64,000 nucleotides of DNA, taken from positions 62,001 to 126,000 of the forward strand of contig CAZPBY010000007.1 in NCBI GenBank assembly GCA_964584785.1. Direction: 5' to 3'. Below are positions 1-9,024 of this stretch, one piece after another (position 1 is the first letter of the stretch; every line of letters begins with the position of its first letter). This DNA is from JAHFTY01 sp964584785 (lineage in GTDB: Bacteria > Acidobacteriota > Terriglobia > 20CM-2-55-15). A program made the position numbers and the translations under genes. The notes under the pieces were generated by a model that did no database searches, was not told the origin of the DNA, and was given only the letters and a program-made list of their open reading frames with translations.

Positions 1-669
1 ATGAAATACGTTTTGTCGATTTTGCTCCTCCTCGCTCTGCCCTCCCTGACCGCGGCGCAAAGCGCGTTCACGCTGGATCAGGTGTTCGCGAAAATCGATG
101 AAGTCAGCAAGACGTTCAAGTCGACGGAAGCGAACATCGAACGCACGAAAGTCACCGTGATCGTCGACGATAAGGACTTCGCATCCGGCAAGTTCTACTA
201 CGTCCGACAGGGAAAGGAACCGAGGCTCAAGCTCGAGCTATCGAAACCCGACGCGCAGTTTGTGCTCGTTGATAAAGGCAAACTGCAGATCTACACGCCG
301 AAGATCAAGCAGGTCCAGGAAGCATCCACAGCCGGCCGTGAAAGCACCGTCGAGTTGTTCCTGGCTCTGGGTTTTGGACAGACCAGCGCGGACCTCAAGA
401 AGAATTTCAACCTAACCCTTGCACCGGACGAGACCGTCGACGGGCAACGGCGATCCGTCCTGGACCTGGTGCCGAAGAGTTCGTCGCAGTTCAAATCGGT
501 TCGAATGTGGCTGGATCAGAAAGCATGGAACGCGGTGCAGATCAAAACCGTCGAGAAGAGCAACGACTACCTTGTTGTGAAATTCACGAACATCAAAACG
601 AACGCCACGATTCCCGATTCGCGCTTCAAGCTGAACCTCCCGAAAGACGTCCAGGTCATCAAACTGTAA
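1..669 (+). CDS. LolA-like outer-membrane lipoprotein carrier protein
   Basis: A 222-residue secreted protein. Residues 1-20 form a signal peptide (basic start, leucine run, Ala-Ala before Gln). The rest is beta-rich with no enzyme motif and resembles the LolA/LolB fold family (segments such as GKFYYVRQGKEPRLKLEL and LVDKGKLQIYTP). LolA proteins carry lipoproteins across the periplasm; whether this one does so is inferred from the fold alone. It ends 140 bases before a gene on the opposite strand, with a palindromic repeat between them. The ATG is the first base of the window, so I cannot see its ribosome binding site or exclude a further upstream start. Confidence 0.7.
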   Translation: MKYVLSILLLLALPSLTAAQSAFTLDQVFAKIDEVSKTFKSTEANIERTKVTVIVDDKDFASGKFYYVRQGKEPRLKLELSKPDAQFVLVDKGKLQIYTPKIKQVQEASTAGRESTVELFLALGFGQTSADLKKNFNLTLAPDETVDGQRRSVLDLVPKSSSQFKSVRMWLDQKAWNAVQIKTVEKSNDYLVVKFTNIKTNATIPDSRFKLNLPKDVQVIKL

Positions 670-673
670 CCGG

Positions 674-803
674 ATTCATTTGTGATGGCGGATTGGTGAG
701 ATGTGATTGCTTAACCGAAGCCATAGGCCAGTCCGTATATGATGGATGGCATATGGCCTCAGTTCGCCAATCACATCTCACCCATCCGCCATCACAAATG
801 AAT
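674..803. repeat. Intergenic palindromic repeat, copy 1
   Basis: Two 36-base arms, 674-709 and 768-803, are reverse complements with one mismatch. The 58-base centre is itself imperfectly self-complementary (GAAGCCATAGGCC against GGCATATGGCCTC). The element lies between two convergent genes. Related copies are at 2011-2139 and 7016-7137. It could fold into a long hairpin in RNA and act as a bidirectional terminator, or be a MITE or REP-like element. Confidence 0.85.
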
Positions 804-809
804 CTGCCT

Positions 810-1988
810 TCACGGCACCAGGCGCAGCACCCTTCCGGGATCTCCGTCCATAACCACATACAGCAAGCCATCCGGGCCTTGCCGCACATCACGAACCGGT
901 TCGTCGAGACCTGACAACAGCTTTTCCTGATGAACTACCTTTGTTCGGTCCAGGACAATCCGGAGCAGATGATGTGATCCGTATGCGCCTACAAAAAGGT
1001 TTCCGGTCCATTTTGGAAAACGATCGCCGGTGTACAAGGCCATGCCTGACGGTGAGATCGATGGAACCCAGTACGCCAGCGGCTGCTCCATTCCTTCCAT
1101 TTCCTTCAAACCGCCGTTGATCAACGCGCCGCTGTACTCCCGCCCATACGAGATGACGGGCCATCCATAGTTTCGTCCGCGGAGGATCAAGTTCAGTTCG
1201 TCGCCGCCGAGCGGGCCCATTTCGTGCTCGAACATGTTGCCGGTGCTGGGATCGATGATCAAGCCGTACGGATTGCGCATTCCGAGAGCGTAGATTTCGG
1301 GACGGTAACCCGGCCGTCCCATGAAAGGATTGTCGTCGGGGACTGATCCATCGTCGCGCAGCCGGAGGATCTTGCCGGCATGATCGCCGGGGTCCTGCGC
1401 CCGCTTCGGCCGATCGTTTCGATCGCCGACGGTGAGGTACAGCATTCCCTTCGCGTCAAACGCGATCTTGCCGCCGTACTGGCTGTTGTCGTAGCTCCAC
1501 GCATCGGCCACAAAGATGTCGCGAAAATCCATCACACGGTTGCCATCGAAGTGTGCGAGGGCAAGAGCGGTCGTCGACCCGAGGTCGCCCGGTTTCGAAT
1601 AGCTCAAATAGATAATGTGGTTCTCCGCGAATTGTGGATGAAGGGCGACCTCGAGCAAGCCGCCTTGAGCCCGTGGGTGAACGGCCGGCAGATTCGTGAC
1701 CGGTGCAGGATCGAGTGTCCCGCGGCGGATGATTCGCAAGTGACCCGAATATTTTTCGGTCACAAGCATGTTGCCGCCGGGCAGGAAAGCGAGGCTCCAG
1801 GGATTGTGAAGACCTCGGGCAACCGTTGTGATATGGAGGGGACCGGCCTCCGTCGCTTCGTTGGAGGTATCGGCGGAGTGGGGCGTCGCAAAGTAGCCGA
1901 TCGCCAGAACAAGGGCCACAATCGCGGCGGCGGTGAGGGCTCTGTGCTTCAGGAGAGTGTCGACCATGTCTGTTAGAAAGACGTACAC
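810..1988 (-). CDS. PQQ-type sugar dehydrogenase (glucose/sorbosone dehydrogenase family)
   Basis: A 392-residue protein with an N-terminal membrane anchor or signal (about residues 15-35) followed by a six-bladed beta-propeller of the glucose/sorbosone dehydrogenase family (PF07995, YliI/aldose sugar dehydrogenase type). Typical segments are GLHNPWSLAFLPGGNMLVTE, GGLLEVALHPQF, LYLTVGDRNDR and ALGMRNPYGL. Family members oxidise aldoses in the periplasm with bound PQQ. The start is either GTG at 1988 or ATG at 1967; neither has a convincing ribosome binding site. No pqq biosynthesis genes are in the window; the PqqD-like proteins near 31-33 kb belong to a peptide cluster. Confidence 0.85.
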   Translation of the reverse strand: MYVFLTDMVDTLLKHRALTAAAIVALVLAIGYFATPHSADTSNEATEAGPLHITTVARGLHNPWSLAFLPGGNMLVTEKYSGHLRIIRRGTLDPAPVTNLPAVHPRAQGGLLEVALHPQFAENHIIYLSYSKPGDLGSTTALALAHFDGNRVMDFRDIFVADAWSYDNSQYGGKIAFDAKGMLYLTVGDRNDRPKRAQDPGDHAGKILRLRDDGSVPDDNPFMGRPGYRPEIYALGMRNPYGLIIDPSTGNMFEHEMGPLGGDELNLILRGRNYGWPVISYGREYSGALINGGLKEMEGMEQPLAYWVPSISPSGMALYTGDRFPKWTGNLFVGAYGSHHLLRIVLDRTKVVHQEKLLSGLDEPVRDVRQGPDGLLYVVMDGDPGRVLRLVP

Positions 1989-2010
1989 GTCATCAAACCT
2001 AAAGGCCCGG

Positions 2011-2139
2011 ATTCATTTGTGATGGCGGATTGGTGAGATGTGATTGCTTAACCGAAGCCAATAGGCTAATGCAGATATGATGGATGGCATATGGCCTCAG
2101 TTCGGCAATCGCATCTCACCAATCCGCCATCACGAATTC
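2011..2139. repeat. Intergenic palindromic repeat, copy 2
   Basis: The left arm at 2011-2046 is identical to that of copy 1. The right arm at 2106-2138 is slightly diverged. The central segment GATGGATGGCATATGGCCTCAG is shared with copy 1, ignoring single changes. It sits between two genes that both read leftwards. Confidence 0.85.
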
Positions 2140-2152
2140 ACGAATAAATCCT

Positions 2153-2680
2153 TTAGGGGAAGACCTCCATGATTTCCTCTCGCGGCGCATAAAGCCGGGT
2201 GCGCCGGATCTTTCCGTTCTGAATCTGGATGAACGCGGCGCCCGGCGACATATAGCGCTTCTTGCCTTTCTTCTGGGTATACGCGGTGACATATTCGACG
2301 GAGATCGACTGGCCGCCCCAGGGCCCGTCCGCAAGGTGTAGCAAGTCGACGGATTTCTCGTTGGCGGTCGTCATCGCGATGCGAAATGTGATGTCACTAT
2401 TGGCATCACCGAACGCCTTTGCCATCTTCTGGATATCGGATCGCCCTTCGTAGTACACAAGTCCTCGTTGACGCGCGTTCGGTCCAGTCTCATGGACGCC
2501 GTCCGGCAGATACAAGTCCGCGAACCTGGCGGCGGACGCGTCGGACCCATCCAGTTCGCTCCATGCCTGAATCCAGGCACGCACCAGATCTTCCGGTTCC
2601 GCTATGGGCCTTGACCCGGGTTGCTGGGCCAGCAAGGACGCAGTAACGACAAGGGTTAGAGAGAGAAAAACGCGTTTCAT
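2153..2680 (-). CDS. Secreted NTF2/SnoaL-like protein
   Basis: Starting from ATG at 2680 the product is 175 residues with a clear signal peptide (MKRVFLSLTLVVTASLLAQQ). The mature part looks like a SnoaL/DUF4440-type cone-shaped fold: EDLVRAWIQAWSELDG, RFADLYLPDGVHE, YYEGRSDIQKMAKAF and ISVEYVTAYTQKKGKKRY. Such proteins may be small enzymes or binding domains, and no catalytic residues can be assigned. An ATG-like start 39 bases upstream would put 13 polar residues before the signal and is less likely. It is divergent from the DUF1549/DUF1553 gene. Confidence 0.65.
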   Translation of the reverse strand: MKRVFLSLTLVVTASLLAQQPGSRPIAEPEDLVRAWIQAWSELDGSDASAARFADLYLPDGVHETGPNARQRGLVYYEGRSDIQKMAKAFGDANSDITFRIAMTTANEKSVDLLHLADGPWGGQSISVEYVTAYTQKKGKKRYMSPGAAFIQIQNGKIRRTRLYAPREEIMEVFP

Positions 2681-2770
2681 GGCGGGCCGAATCATACAGT
2701 CTTTTGTGGACGAATGCATATCATGCGGATACTATTCTCACCATTCAGGATCTCCTGTGGAGGGGCGCCC

Positions 2771-4699
2771 GTGAACCGATTCATCAGGCTGGGGATTCCG
2801 GTCCTCGGAATCGTATTTCTATCCGCCTTAGTCAGCGCGCAACAGCCTGCCCAGACGCCGAAAACCCCGCCCACGCCGGTCAAAACAAGCGCCGACCCGA
2901 TGGAAGAGGCTCACCGGGGCATTTTCGCGACGCAACCTAACCCCGCCACCGAAGCCGTGAAACGGAGCAACCAGGCGGCAGCCTCGGTTCCGGGCAAGGC
3001 CGCCACGTCTGGTGCGATCCCGCGAAAGAACTTCATCGACGAACAGATCTTCGGCCGTATGGATCGCGATAAAGTTCCTCATGCCGGACTCGCCTCCGAC
3101 ACCGAATTCGTTCGCAGAGCGTACCTCGACGCCACCGGGGAGGTGCCGGCGCCGCAGGTGGTGCGGGACTTCGTTGCCGGCAAAGATCCGCAAAAGCGCG
3201 ACAAACTGGTCGACTCCCTGGTCGCTACGGAGGAATTTGCCGAACAATGGGCATGGATGTGGGGCGATCTTTTCCGCCTCAGCAGCGATACCGGCTATGG
3301 CCTCAAAGCCTTCCATTTCTGGAACAAGGAATGGCTGCACGTAGACCGGCCATACAACGAGGTGGTTTACGACCTGCTGACGCCGTCGGCCAAGAGTCAC
3401 GCGGCGATTCCTTCGCTGGGCATGGTCGGGCGCAGCAACATCGGTCTCAACAATCTGCCGAATTCGCCCGACGATTTTCGTGTGACAAACCGGCTGGACG
3501 TTATCGACGCGCTGCAAATCGACGCATCGCGAATCTTCCTGGGTGTGAACACGACGTGCATCTCGTGTCATGACGGCGCCGGACACCTGGAGCCGATCAA
3601 CGTCTACCTGTCGGAACGCACGCGGCAAGAGTTCTATCAGATGTCCGCCTTCTTCGGGAAAATGCGCTCGCTGACCTGGTGGAACGATCGCGGCAAGAAT
3701 ACGGGTAATGACGATCAGGTCATCGACGATCTCGGTCCGGGGTATACAACCGGAGCGGATGCGCCTTTCGTGACCGAAAGTCTGGAACACTATCCTCGCA
3801 ATGGGAAGACGTTCGAACCTGTCTTCCTGCTGACCGGCGAAAAGCCGCGACCGGACGCCAATCCTCGCGCGGAATTTGCGCGCATGCTGACCTCGAACAT
3901 CCAGTTCTCGCGTGCCACGGTGAATTTGCTGTGGAGCAAGCTGATGGTCGTCGGTTTCGTCGAGCCGTATGACGGATTCGATCTGGCGAGGCTCGATCCG
4001 AAGAACCCTCCCAGGAAGCCGTGGACGCTGCAGCCGACGAATCCGGAGCTTCTCAATGCTCTCGCGATGGATTTTCAAAAGAACAATTACAGCGTTCAGC
4101 ACGTCGTCAAGACGATCATGAAATCGAACGCGTATCAGTTGTCCGCCAAGTTTCCTGGACCATGGAAGGACGACTACATTCCCTATTACGCGAGGAAATA
4201 CGTTCGATTGATGACCGGTCCGGAAGTGTTCGACGCCATCACTAGAGTGACGAATCGCCCCGGACAATTCAATTTTTCGGGAACTCAGGTCACGCGCGTG
4301 AAGGAGCTGTCACAACCGGCCGATGTCGGTGGCCGTCGAGGCGGCGGAGAAGGCGGCGACATCAACAGCCTGCTGCAGGCATTTTTCCAGGGAAACCGCA
4401 ACACGCAGGTCGCGGATGGAAACAAACCTTCGACGCTCCAGGCCCTGCTGATGACGAGTTCGAAAATCATCAATGATCGTGTGCTGGCGGAGAAAGGAAG
4501 CACCGTGCAACTGCTGCTCGACTCCGGCAAGTCGAGCGATCAAATCGTCGAAGAATTGTTCCTGACGACGCTGGGCCGATGGCCGAGCGCCGACGAAAAA
4601 CAAGTGGCCATGCAGGCGCTGGAGAAGGATCGTAAACGCGGTGCGGAAAACGTCCAGTGGGCGTTGTTGAACAGCATTGAGTTTGTTTTGAACCATTGA
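2771..4699 (+). CDS. DUF1549/DUF1553 domain secreted protein with a CxxCH motif
   Basis: I choose GTG at 2771, which follows GGAGG at 2758-2762 and gives a good signal peptide (MNRFIRLGIPVLG...ALVSAQQ); a start at 2714 would add 19 residues. The 642-residue protein has the DUF1549 region in the first half (FVRRAYLDATGEVP), a haem-c-like C263-x-x-C-H motif, and the DUF1553 region in the second half (ARMLTSNIQFSRATVNLLWSKL, then YVRLMTGPEVFDAITRVT). The family is common in Planctomycetota and Acidobacteriota and is usually paired with DUF1501, as here; its biochemical role is not established. A Gly/Arg-rich insert (GGRRGGGEGGD) lies near residue 522. Confidence 0.85.
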   Translation: MNRFIRLGIPVLGIVFLSALVSAQQPAQTPKTPPTPVKTSADPMEEAHRGIFATQPNPATEAVKRSNQAAASVPGKAATSGAIPRKNFIDEQIFGRMDRDKVPHAGLASDTEFVRRAYLDATGEVPAPQVVRDFVAGKDPQKRDKLVDSLVATEEFAEQWAWMWGDLFRLSSDTGYGLKAFHFWNKEWLHVDRPYNEVVYDLLTPSAKSHAAIPSLGMVGRSNIGLNNLPNSPDDFRVTNRLDVIDALQIDASRIFLGVNTTCISCHDGAGHLEPINVYLSERTRQEFYQMSAFFGKMRSLTWWNDRGKNTGNDDQVIDDLGPGYTTGADAPFVTESLEHYPRNGKTFEPVFLLTGEKPRPDANPRAEFARMLTSNIQFSRATVNLLWSKLMVVGFVEPYDGFDLARLDPKNPPRKPWTLQPTNPELLNALAMDFQKNNYSVQHVVKTIMKSNAYQLSAKFPGPWKDDYIPYYARKYVRLMTGPEVFDAITRVTNRPGQFNFSGTQVTRVKELSQPADVGGRRGGGEGGDINSLLQAFFQGNRNTQVADGNKPSTLQALLMTSSKIINDRVLAEKGSTVQLLLDSGKSSDQIVEELFLTTLGRWPSADEKQVAMQALEKDRKRGAENVQWALLNSIEFVLNH

Positions 4700-4702
4700 G
4701 CA

Positions 4703-4796
4703 TGAGCGGAGCGAATGTGAGCCCGGCAGGGCGAAACCAGTAAAGAAAATGAGCGGAGCGAATGTGAGCCCGGCAGCGCGAAACCAGTAAAGAAAA
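4703..4796 (+). repeat. 47-bp direct tandem duplication
   Basis: Two copies of a 47-base unit (4703-4749 and 4750-4796) differ at one base (GGCAGGGCG against GGCAGCGCG). They fill the gap between the DUF1553 and DUF1501 genes. Each is preceded by A, so each copy creates an ATG and a 13-codon reading frame, MSGANVSPAG(S)RNQ-stop. There is no good ribosome binding site, so a peptide is unproven. Confidence 0.85.
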
Positions 4797-4801
4797 CGAT
4801 T

Positions 4802-6205
4802 ATGGAAAAGCGGCTTTCTGATCTGATACCGACACGGCGTGACGTCTTGAAATGGGGCGGCGCGGCTCTCGCAGGCTCATGGGTGGAGCGCGTGGCATGG
4901 CCGTTGAAGGCCAGTGCGGCAGGAAAAGCGAATCCGCGCGGCACCGCACGGCACTGCATCATGATCGAAATGGGCGGAGCCATCAGCCAGCCGGACTGCT
5001 GGGATTTTAAGGAAACGAAATTCACGCCAAAGGATCTGGACGTCCAGAAAGTTTCTTCCGACGTATTTCTGTCAAAGACGCTGTTCCCCACGATGGCCGA
5101 ATACATCGACAAGATCGCGTTTGTCCGCTCGATGCGCGCGAACGAGCTGATTCATTTTGTCGGCCAGTATCACACTCAAACCGGCCGAGCTCTCAACGTC
5201 GCGATCGCGCGGGAAATTCCCGCGTTTGGAAGCATCGTTGCCTATGAGCTCGAATCGCGACGCCGGCCGGACGACACGTTCCCAACCTACATGAGCACGT
5301 ATTTGACGAAGGCCCGTGCCGGTTCCATCGGCGCCGGATTTCTGCCGACTCGATTCTCCGGGCTGGATCTGGATCCCACGGTCGTGTTCGATTCCTTCGG
5401 CGGCAATACTGAGGGTTTGAATCAGCTTCTCGAAGAGCGTTGGCGGCTGCTCGAGAATTTCGCGAAAGTTTCCGACGCGGACCGTAGCTCGTTAGGAAAA
5501 GCTGCATCGGATTACAAATCGTTTTACGGCGACGCACAAAAACTGCAATACGATCCGCGGTGGCACGGTCTGTTCCAAACAACCGAAGACGAGAAGAAGC
5601 GGTACGGCGAAGATGAATTCGGTATGGGTTGCATTCTCGCGCGGAACATCGTCGAGGCCGACGCGGGCTGCCATTTCGTTTATATCTACGATGGCGACAA
5701 ATGGGATCACCACAGCTACATCTTCGATCGCAAGCGTCCATCGAACCATTACTACACGTGCAACCGATTGGACAAAGGACTGAACGCCCTCGTGAAGGAT
5801 CTCTCCGCAAAACCGGGAAGCCAGCCCGGGAAGACACTTCTCGATGAAACGATGATCGTTTGCGCGAGCGAATTCGGGCGGACGCCCTGGATGAATCCGG
5901 TTGCGGGCCGCGATCATTACCGCGACGTCTACACCACACTGTGGATCGGTGGAGGCGTGAAGGGCGGCCGCGTGATCGGAAAGACGGACGCCGAGGCCGC
6001 GAAATGTCTCGAGACCGGCTGGGCCCACAAGCAGCAGCCGTACATGGATAACGTCGTCGCCAGCATCTACTCGGCCCTTGGCATCGACTGGACGAAGAAG
6101 TTCGAGAATACGCCGTCCGGCCGCGTCTACGAGTACGTTCAAACCGCTCCACTCGGCGGTTCGGAATTCATCAGCAACGATGAGATCGCTCCGTTATTCG
6201 AATAA
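4802..6205 (+). CDS. DUF1501 family protein with Tat signal
   Basis: The 467-residue product begins with a twin-arginine signal, TRRDVLKWGGAALAG (Arg12-Arg13), so it is probably exported folded. The body matches DUF1501 (sulfatase-like fold): HCIMIEMGGAISQPDCWDF near residue 57 and ICASEFGRTPW followed by GRDHYRD in the last third. These proteins typically sit beside DUF1549/DUF1553 proteins, as here; their substrate is unknown. The SUMF1-like gene follows and overlaps its last 26 bases, suggesting one operon. Confidence 0.85.
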   Translation: MEKRLSDLIPTRRDVLKWGGAALAGSWVERVAWPLKASAAGKANPRGTARHCIMIEMGGAISQPDCWDFKETKFTPKDLDVQKVSSDVFLSKTLFPTMAEYIDKIAFVRSMRANELIHFVGQYHTQTGRALNVAIAREIPAFGSIVAYELESRRRPDDTFPTYMSTYLTKARAGSIGAGFLPTRFSGLDLDPTVVFDSFGGNTEGLNQLLEERWRLLENFAKVSDADRSSLGKAASDYKSFYGDAQKLQYDPRWHGLFQTTEDEKKRYGEDEFGMGCILARNIVEADAGCHFVYIYDGDKWDHHSYIFDRKRPSNHYYTCNRLDKGLNALVKDLSAKPGSQPGKTLLDETMIVCASEFGRTPWMNPVAGRDHYRDVYTTLWIGGGVKGGRVIGKTDAEAAKCLETGWAHKQQPYMDNVVASIYSALGIDWTKKFENTPSGRVYEYVQTAPLGGSEFISNDEIAPLFE

Positions 6206-7010
6206 GCTGAGCCCGCTCATTGCTCTGCTGTTCGCTCTGCCAATCCTTGCGCAGAACGCGCCGCCGGACATGGTGCTCATTCCGTCCGGCGACTTCTGGA
6301 TGGGACGCCAGCACATGTGGCTCATCGACGAGTTGAGCATGCACCTCCGTCTTCGTCTGGACGATACGCCGGCACACCTCACCTACCTGGACGACTTCTT
6401 CGTCGACAAATACGAAACGACCAATGAGCAGTATGCAAAATTCGTCGAAGCCACGAAGCGCAAGAAGCCCTTTCACTGGGTCGGGGGAAAACTTCCCGAA
6501 GGAAAGAATCAGTTTCCTGTGTACAACGTCAACTGGGACGATGCCGACACTTATTGCAAGTGGGCCGGCAAACGCCTTCCGACCGAAGCCGAATGGGAAA
6601 AGACGGCGCGCGGCGGTTCCGATCAGATCACGATGTATCCCTGGGGCGATCAGCTGAATCCCGGTGGCGGTGGCCGGGGAGCTGCGGCTGCCGCGGGTGC
6701 GGCCGCTGCCAAACCCGCTCATTTTGGTTTTCCGAATGGACCGGTTAAGGTCGGCTCGTACCCGCCGAACGGTTATGGCGTTTACGACATCATCGGCAAC
6801 GTTGCCGAGTGGACCGCGGATTGGTATCAACGGACATATTACAGCGTCAGTCCAGAGAAGAATCCCACCGGCCCTGAAACCGGCATGTACCGCGTTTTCC
6901 GCGGCTCGAGCTGGGCCGACACCGACGAGCGAATGCTCGCCATCCACTATCGCAACTACACCAACCCCGACCTTCGCACCGACGTGCTGGGAATTCGCTG
7001 CGTCAGGTAG
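6180..7010 (+). CDS. SUMF1/formylglycine-generating-enzyme-like secreted protein, probably non-catalytic
   Basis: ATG at 6180 gives 276 residues with a signal peptide (RYSNKLSPLIALLFALPILA). The SUMF1 fold is clear: MVLIPSGDFWMG, YETTNEQYAKFVEATKRK, AGKRLPTEAEWEK, YPWGD and GNVAEWTADWY. The C-terminal region where true formylglycine-generating enzymes carry their active cysteines (after RVFRGSSW) has none, so this is more likely a binding or structural domain. A low-complexity insert of Gly, Arg and Ala (GGGGRGAAAAAGAAAA) interrupts the middle. It overlaps the end of the DUF1501 gene, as expected for co-expression. Confidence 0.8.
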   Translation: MRSLRYSNKLSPLIALLFALPILAQNAPPDMVLIPSGDFWMGRQHMWLIDELSMHLRLRLDDTPAHLTYLDDFFVDKYETTNEQYAKFVEATKRKKPFHWVGGKLPEGKNQFPVYNVNWDDADTYCKWAGKRLPTEAEWEKTARGGSDQITMYPWGDQLNPGGGGRGAAAAAGAAAAKPAHFGFPNGPVKVGSYPPNGYGVYDIIGNVAEWTADWYQRTYYSVSPEKNPTGPETGMYRVFRGSSWADTDERMLAIHYRNYTNPDLRTDVLGIRCVR

Positions 7011-7015
7011 GGTTT

Positions 7016-7137
7016 ATTTGTGATGGCGGATTGGTGAGATGTGATTGCTGAACTGAAGCCATCCGCTATAGAAAAAATCAGTTATGGCATATGGCCTCAG
7101 TTCCGCAATCACCTCTCACCAATCCGCCATCACAAAT
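7016..7137. repeat. Intergenic palindromic repeat, copy 3
   Basis: The left arm 7016-7049 and right arm 7105-7137 are reverse complements with one mismatch and match the arms of copies 1 and 2. The centre differs most (GCTATAGAAAAAATCAGTTATGGCATATGGCC). It sits between convergent genes, as copy 1 does. Confidence 0.85.
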
Positions 7138-7138
7138 A

Positions 7139-8764
7139 TTACTGACCGCCGCGCTGCGGGGCGGGAAGCGCCTTTCGCGGCAACTTGTCGTCCCGCATTG
7201 CGGCGTTGTAGGCAAACACGGCGGCGACGGTCGCGACTTGAATCATATCTTCGCGTTGAACGCGATCAACGACGTCCATCGTGGAGTGGTGGGTTCTTGA
7301 GTTGTATTCGAGACGCTCCTGGATGAATTGAAATCCCGGCAGTCCGACGTTGTCGAACGACACATGGTCCGTGCTTGCGACGGAACGGGGACCGAGTATC
7401 TCCACGCCCAAATCCCGCAGCGGCTCGATCCACTGTTCGAATATCTTCTTCACACCCAGATTGCTTTGCATCCAGATGCCGCGAATCTTCCCCGTCCCAT
7501 TATCCAGATTGAAGTACGCCGCGAGCTTTTCATGTTCCGGTTTCAACTGCATGGTTGCGACGTCGGCGAAATGCTCGGTCACATAAGCGCGTGAGCCGAG
7601 CAATCCCTGTTCCTCGGCGCCCCACAGCGCAATCCGAATCGTCCGCCGTGGTTTTGCGCCGGCAGCCTTCAGGATGCGCATGACTTCGATCATCGCCGCG
7701 CTACCGGCTGCGTTATCGGTTGCGCCTGTCGCGTAAGGATGCGAATCGAAATGCGCGCCGACCATCACCACTTCGTTGGCCAGGTCGGTTCCGGAGATTT
7801 CGCCGATGACGTTGAATCCGTTCTTGCCGGTCTCGTCATAAAATTTTGTTTGAAGGTTGATGTTGACCTTGACCGGAACGCCTTTGTCGAGAACTCTCAT
7901 CATGCGGTTGTAGTGTTCGACCGCGAGCGTTACGCCGGGAGTGATCTTTCCGGCGTTCTCATCGCGTGGTCCGCCTCCGCTTGGAAACACGGTGCCGCCG
8001 TCGGTATGTTGCGTCTGCCAGGACAGGTCACTGCCACCCGCGGCCATATCGCTGTCGCTTCCTCGATCGAATGTGGCGACGACGCCTTCGGCGAGGAAGA
8101 ACTCTCGGATTTGCTGTTGTAAGCTGGGTCCGCCGCCGCGCCCGCCGCGTTGACCGCCCTGTCCGCGCGGCGCCGGTATCGGCGTTGTGAGAGCTTCGGC
8201 AATATCGTTTTCGGTCATTCGCAGGATCGTTGGGCCTTCCAGCATTCTTACGGCGCGGAGTGGTTGCGTGAGGACGATCTTTCCGGCGAGCTTGCCACGG
8301 TACTTGTCGAAATCCGCGGCGGACTGGATCGCCGCGTAAACGACCTCCGCGGTGACTTCGCCCTGCGTGCTCGATGTCCACGACTGAGGATAACCGATCA
8401 AGGGTTGGACCTGAGGCTCTACCATGTTGGCGCTGAAGTGTTCGAGGGACCATCCCTTCCCGAACGAAAACTCTTCTTCATGGATCTTTGCCAGACCCCA
8501 TTCCGCGAACTTCTTTCGCGCCCATTCGCTGGCCTGCTTGATCGTTGGCGAGCCTGTCAGCCGAGGCCCATAGACGTCGCACAGCCAGCTGATATGGTCC
8601 ATGACCTGAGATCGGTTCAATCCCTCGTCCCGGATCTTTCCGATCATGGCGTAATCAAGCTTCTCCGTCGCGAAGTCGGTGCGGCTTTGACCTGTGGCGG
8701 AAACGATCAGAGCAAAGATGAGCGTCGCTACTGCTAAAAATCGGATATTCCAGTTGTCCATCAT
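7139..8764 (-). CDS. Secreted M28 family metallopeptidase
   Basis: The start is set at ATG 8764, preceded by GGAAGG four bases upstream. This gives 541 residues with a signal peptide (NWNIRFLAVATLIFALIVSATG). The M28 zinc-aminopeptidase domain occupies the second half: VGAHFDSHPYATGATDNAAGSAA (His and Asp ligands), WGAEEQGLLGSRAY (Glu-Glu) and STDHVSFDNVGLPGFQFIQ. The middle carries a PA-like region and a Gly/Arg-rich insert (RGQGGQRGGRGGG). It probably removes amino acids from extracellular or periplasmic peptides. An upstream in-frame extension to 8917 has no signal-like start and is rejected. Confidence 0.85.
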   Translation of the reverse strand: MMDNWNIRFLAVATLIFALIVSATGQSRTDFATEKLDYAMIGKIRDEGLNRSQVMDHISWLCDVYGPRLTGSPTIKQASEWARKKFAEWGLAKIHEEEFSFGKGWSLEHFSANMVEPQVQPLIGYPQSWTSSTQGEVTAEVVYAAIQSAADFDKYRGKLAGKIVLTQPLRAVRMLEGPTILRMTENDIAEALTTPIPAPRGQGGQRGGRGGGPSLQQQIREFFLAEGVVATFDRGSDSDMAAGGSDLSWQTQHTDGGTVFPSGGGPRDENAGKITPGVTLAVEHYNRMMRVLDKGVPVKVNINLQTKFYDETGKNGFNVIGEISGTDLANEVVMVGAHFDSHPYATGATDNAAGSAAMIEVMRILKAAGAKPRRTIRIALWGAEEQGLLGSRAYVTEHFADVATMQLKPEHEKLAAYFNLDNGTGKIRGIWMQSNLGVKKIFEQWIEPLRDLGVEILGPRSVASTDHVSFDNVGLPGFQFIQERLEYNSRTHHSTMDVVDRVQREDMIQVATVAAVFAYNAAMRDDKLPRKALPAPQRGGQ

Positions 8765-9024
8765 GTATCCTTCCACGGCCTGAAAAATGCAGCGGCATGA
8801 TATCACCCGCGGCCTCAATAAAAATGGAACACAAAACCCTGCCGCGCCGTCCAAAGAAAGACCGTAACCCGAGCCCCGGAAACCGGTATTGACGACTGTG
8901 CATGTCAATCCAGTCAACCGAACACCGAAATCCGGTGTCGATTATGTCGGAGCCGCTTTGAACGATTAGAAGCCGCCGGCAGTATTTATAGCTGGTGATC
9001 GATTCCTGAACCTGCGAGGTTATT

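Noticed and set aside
2828..4267. Long minus-strand frame of 479 codons opposite the DUF1553 gene
   Set aside because: A shadow of a high-GC gene; Arg- and Val-rich with no family motif, while the plus-strand frame has clear domains.
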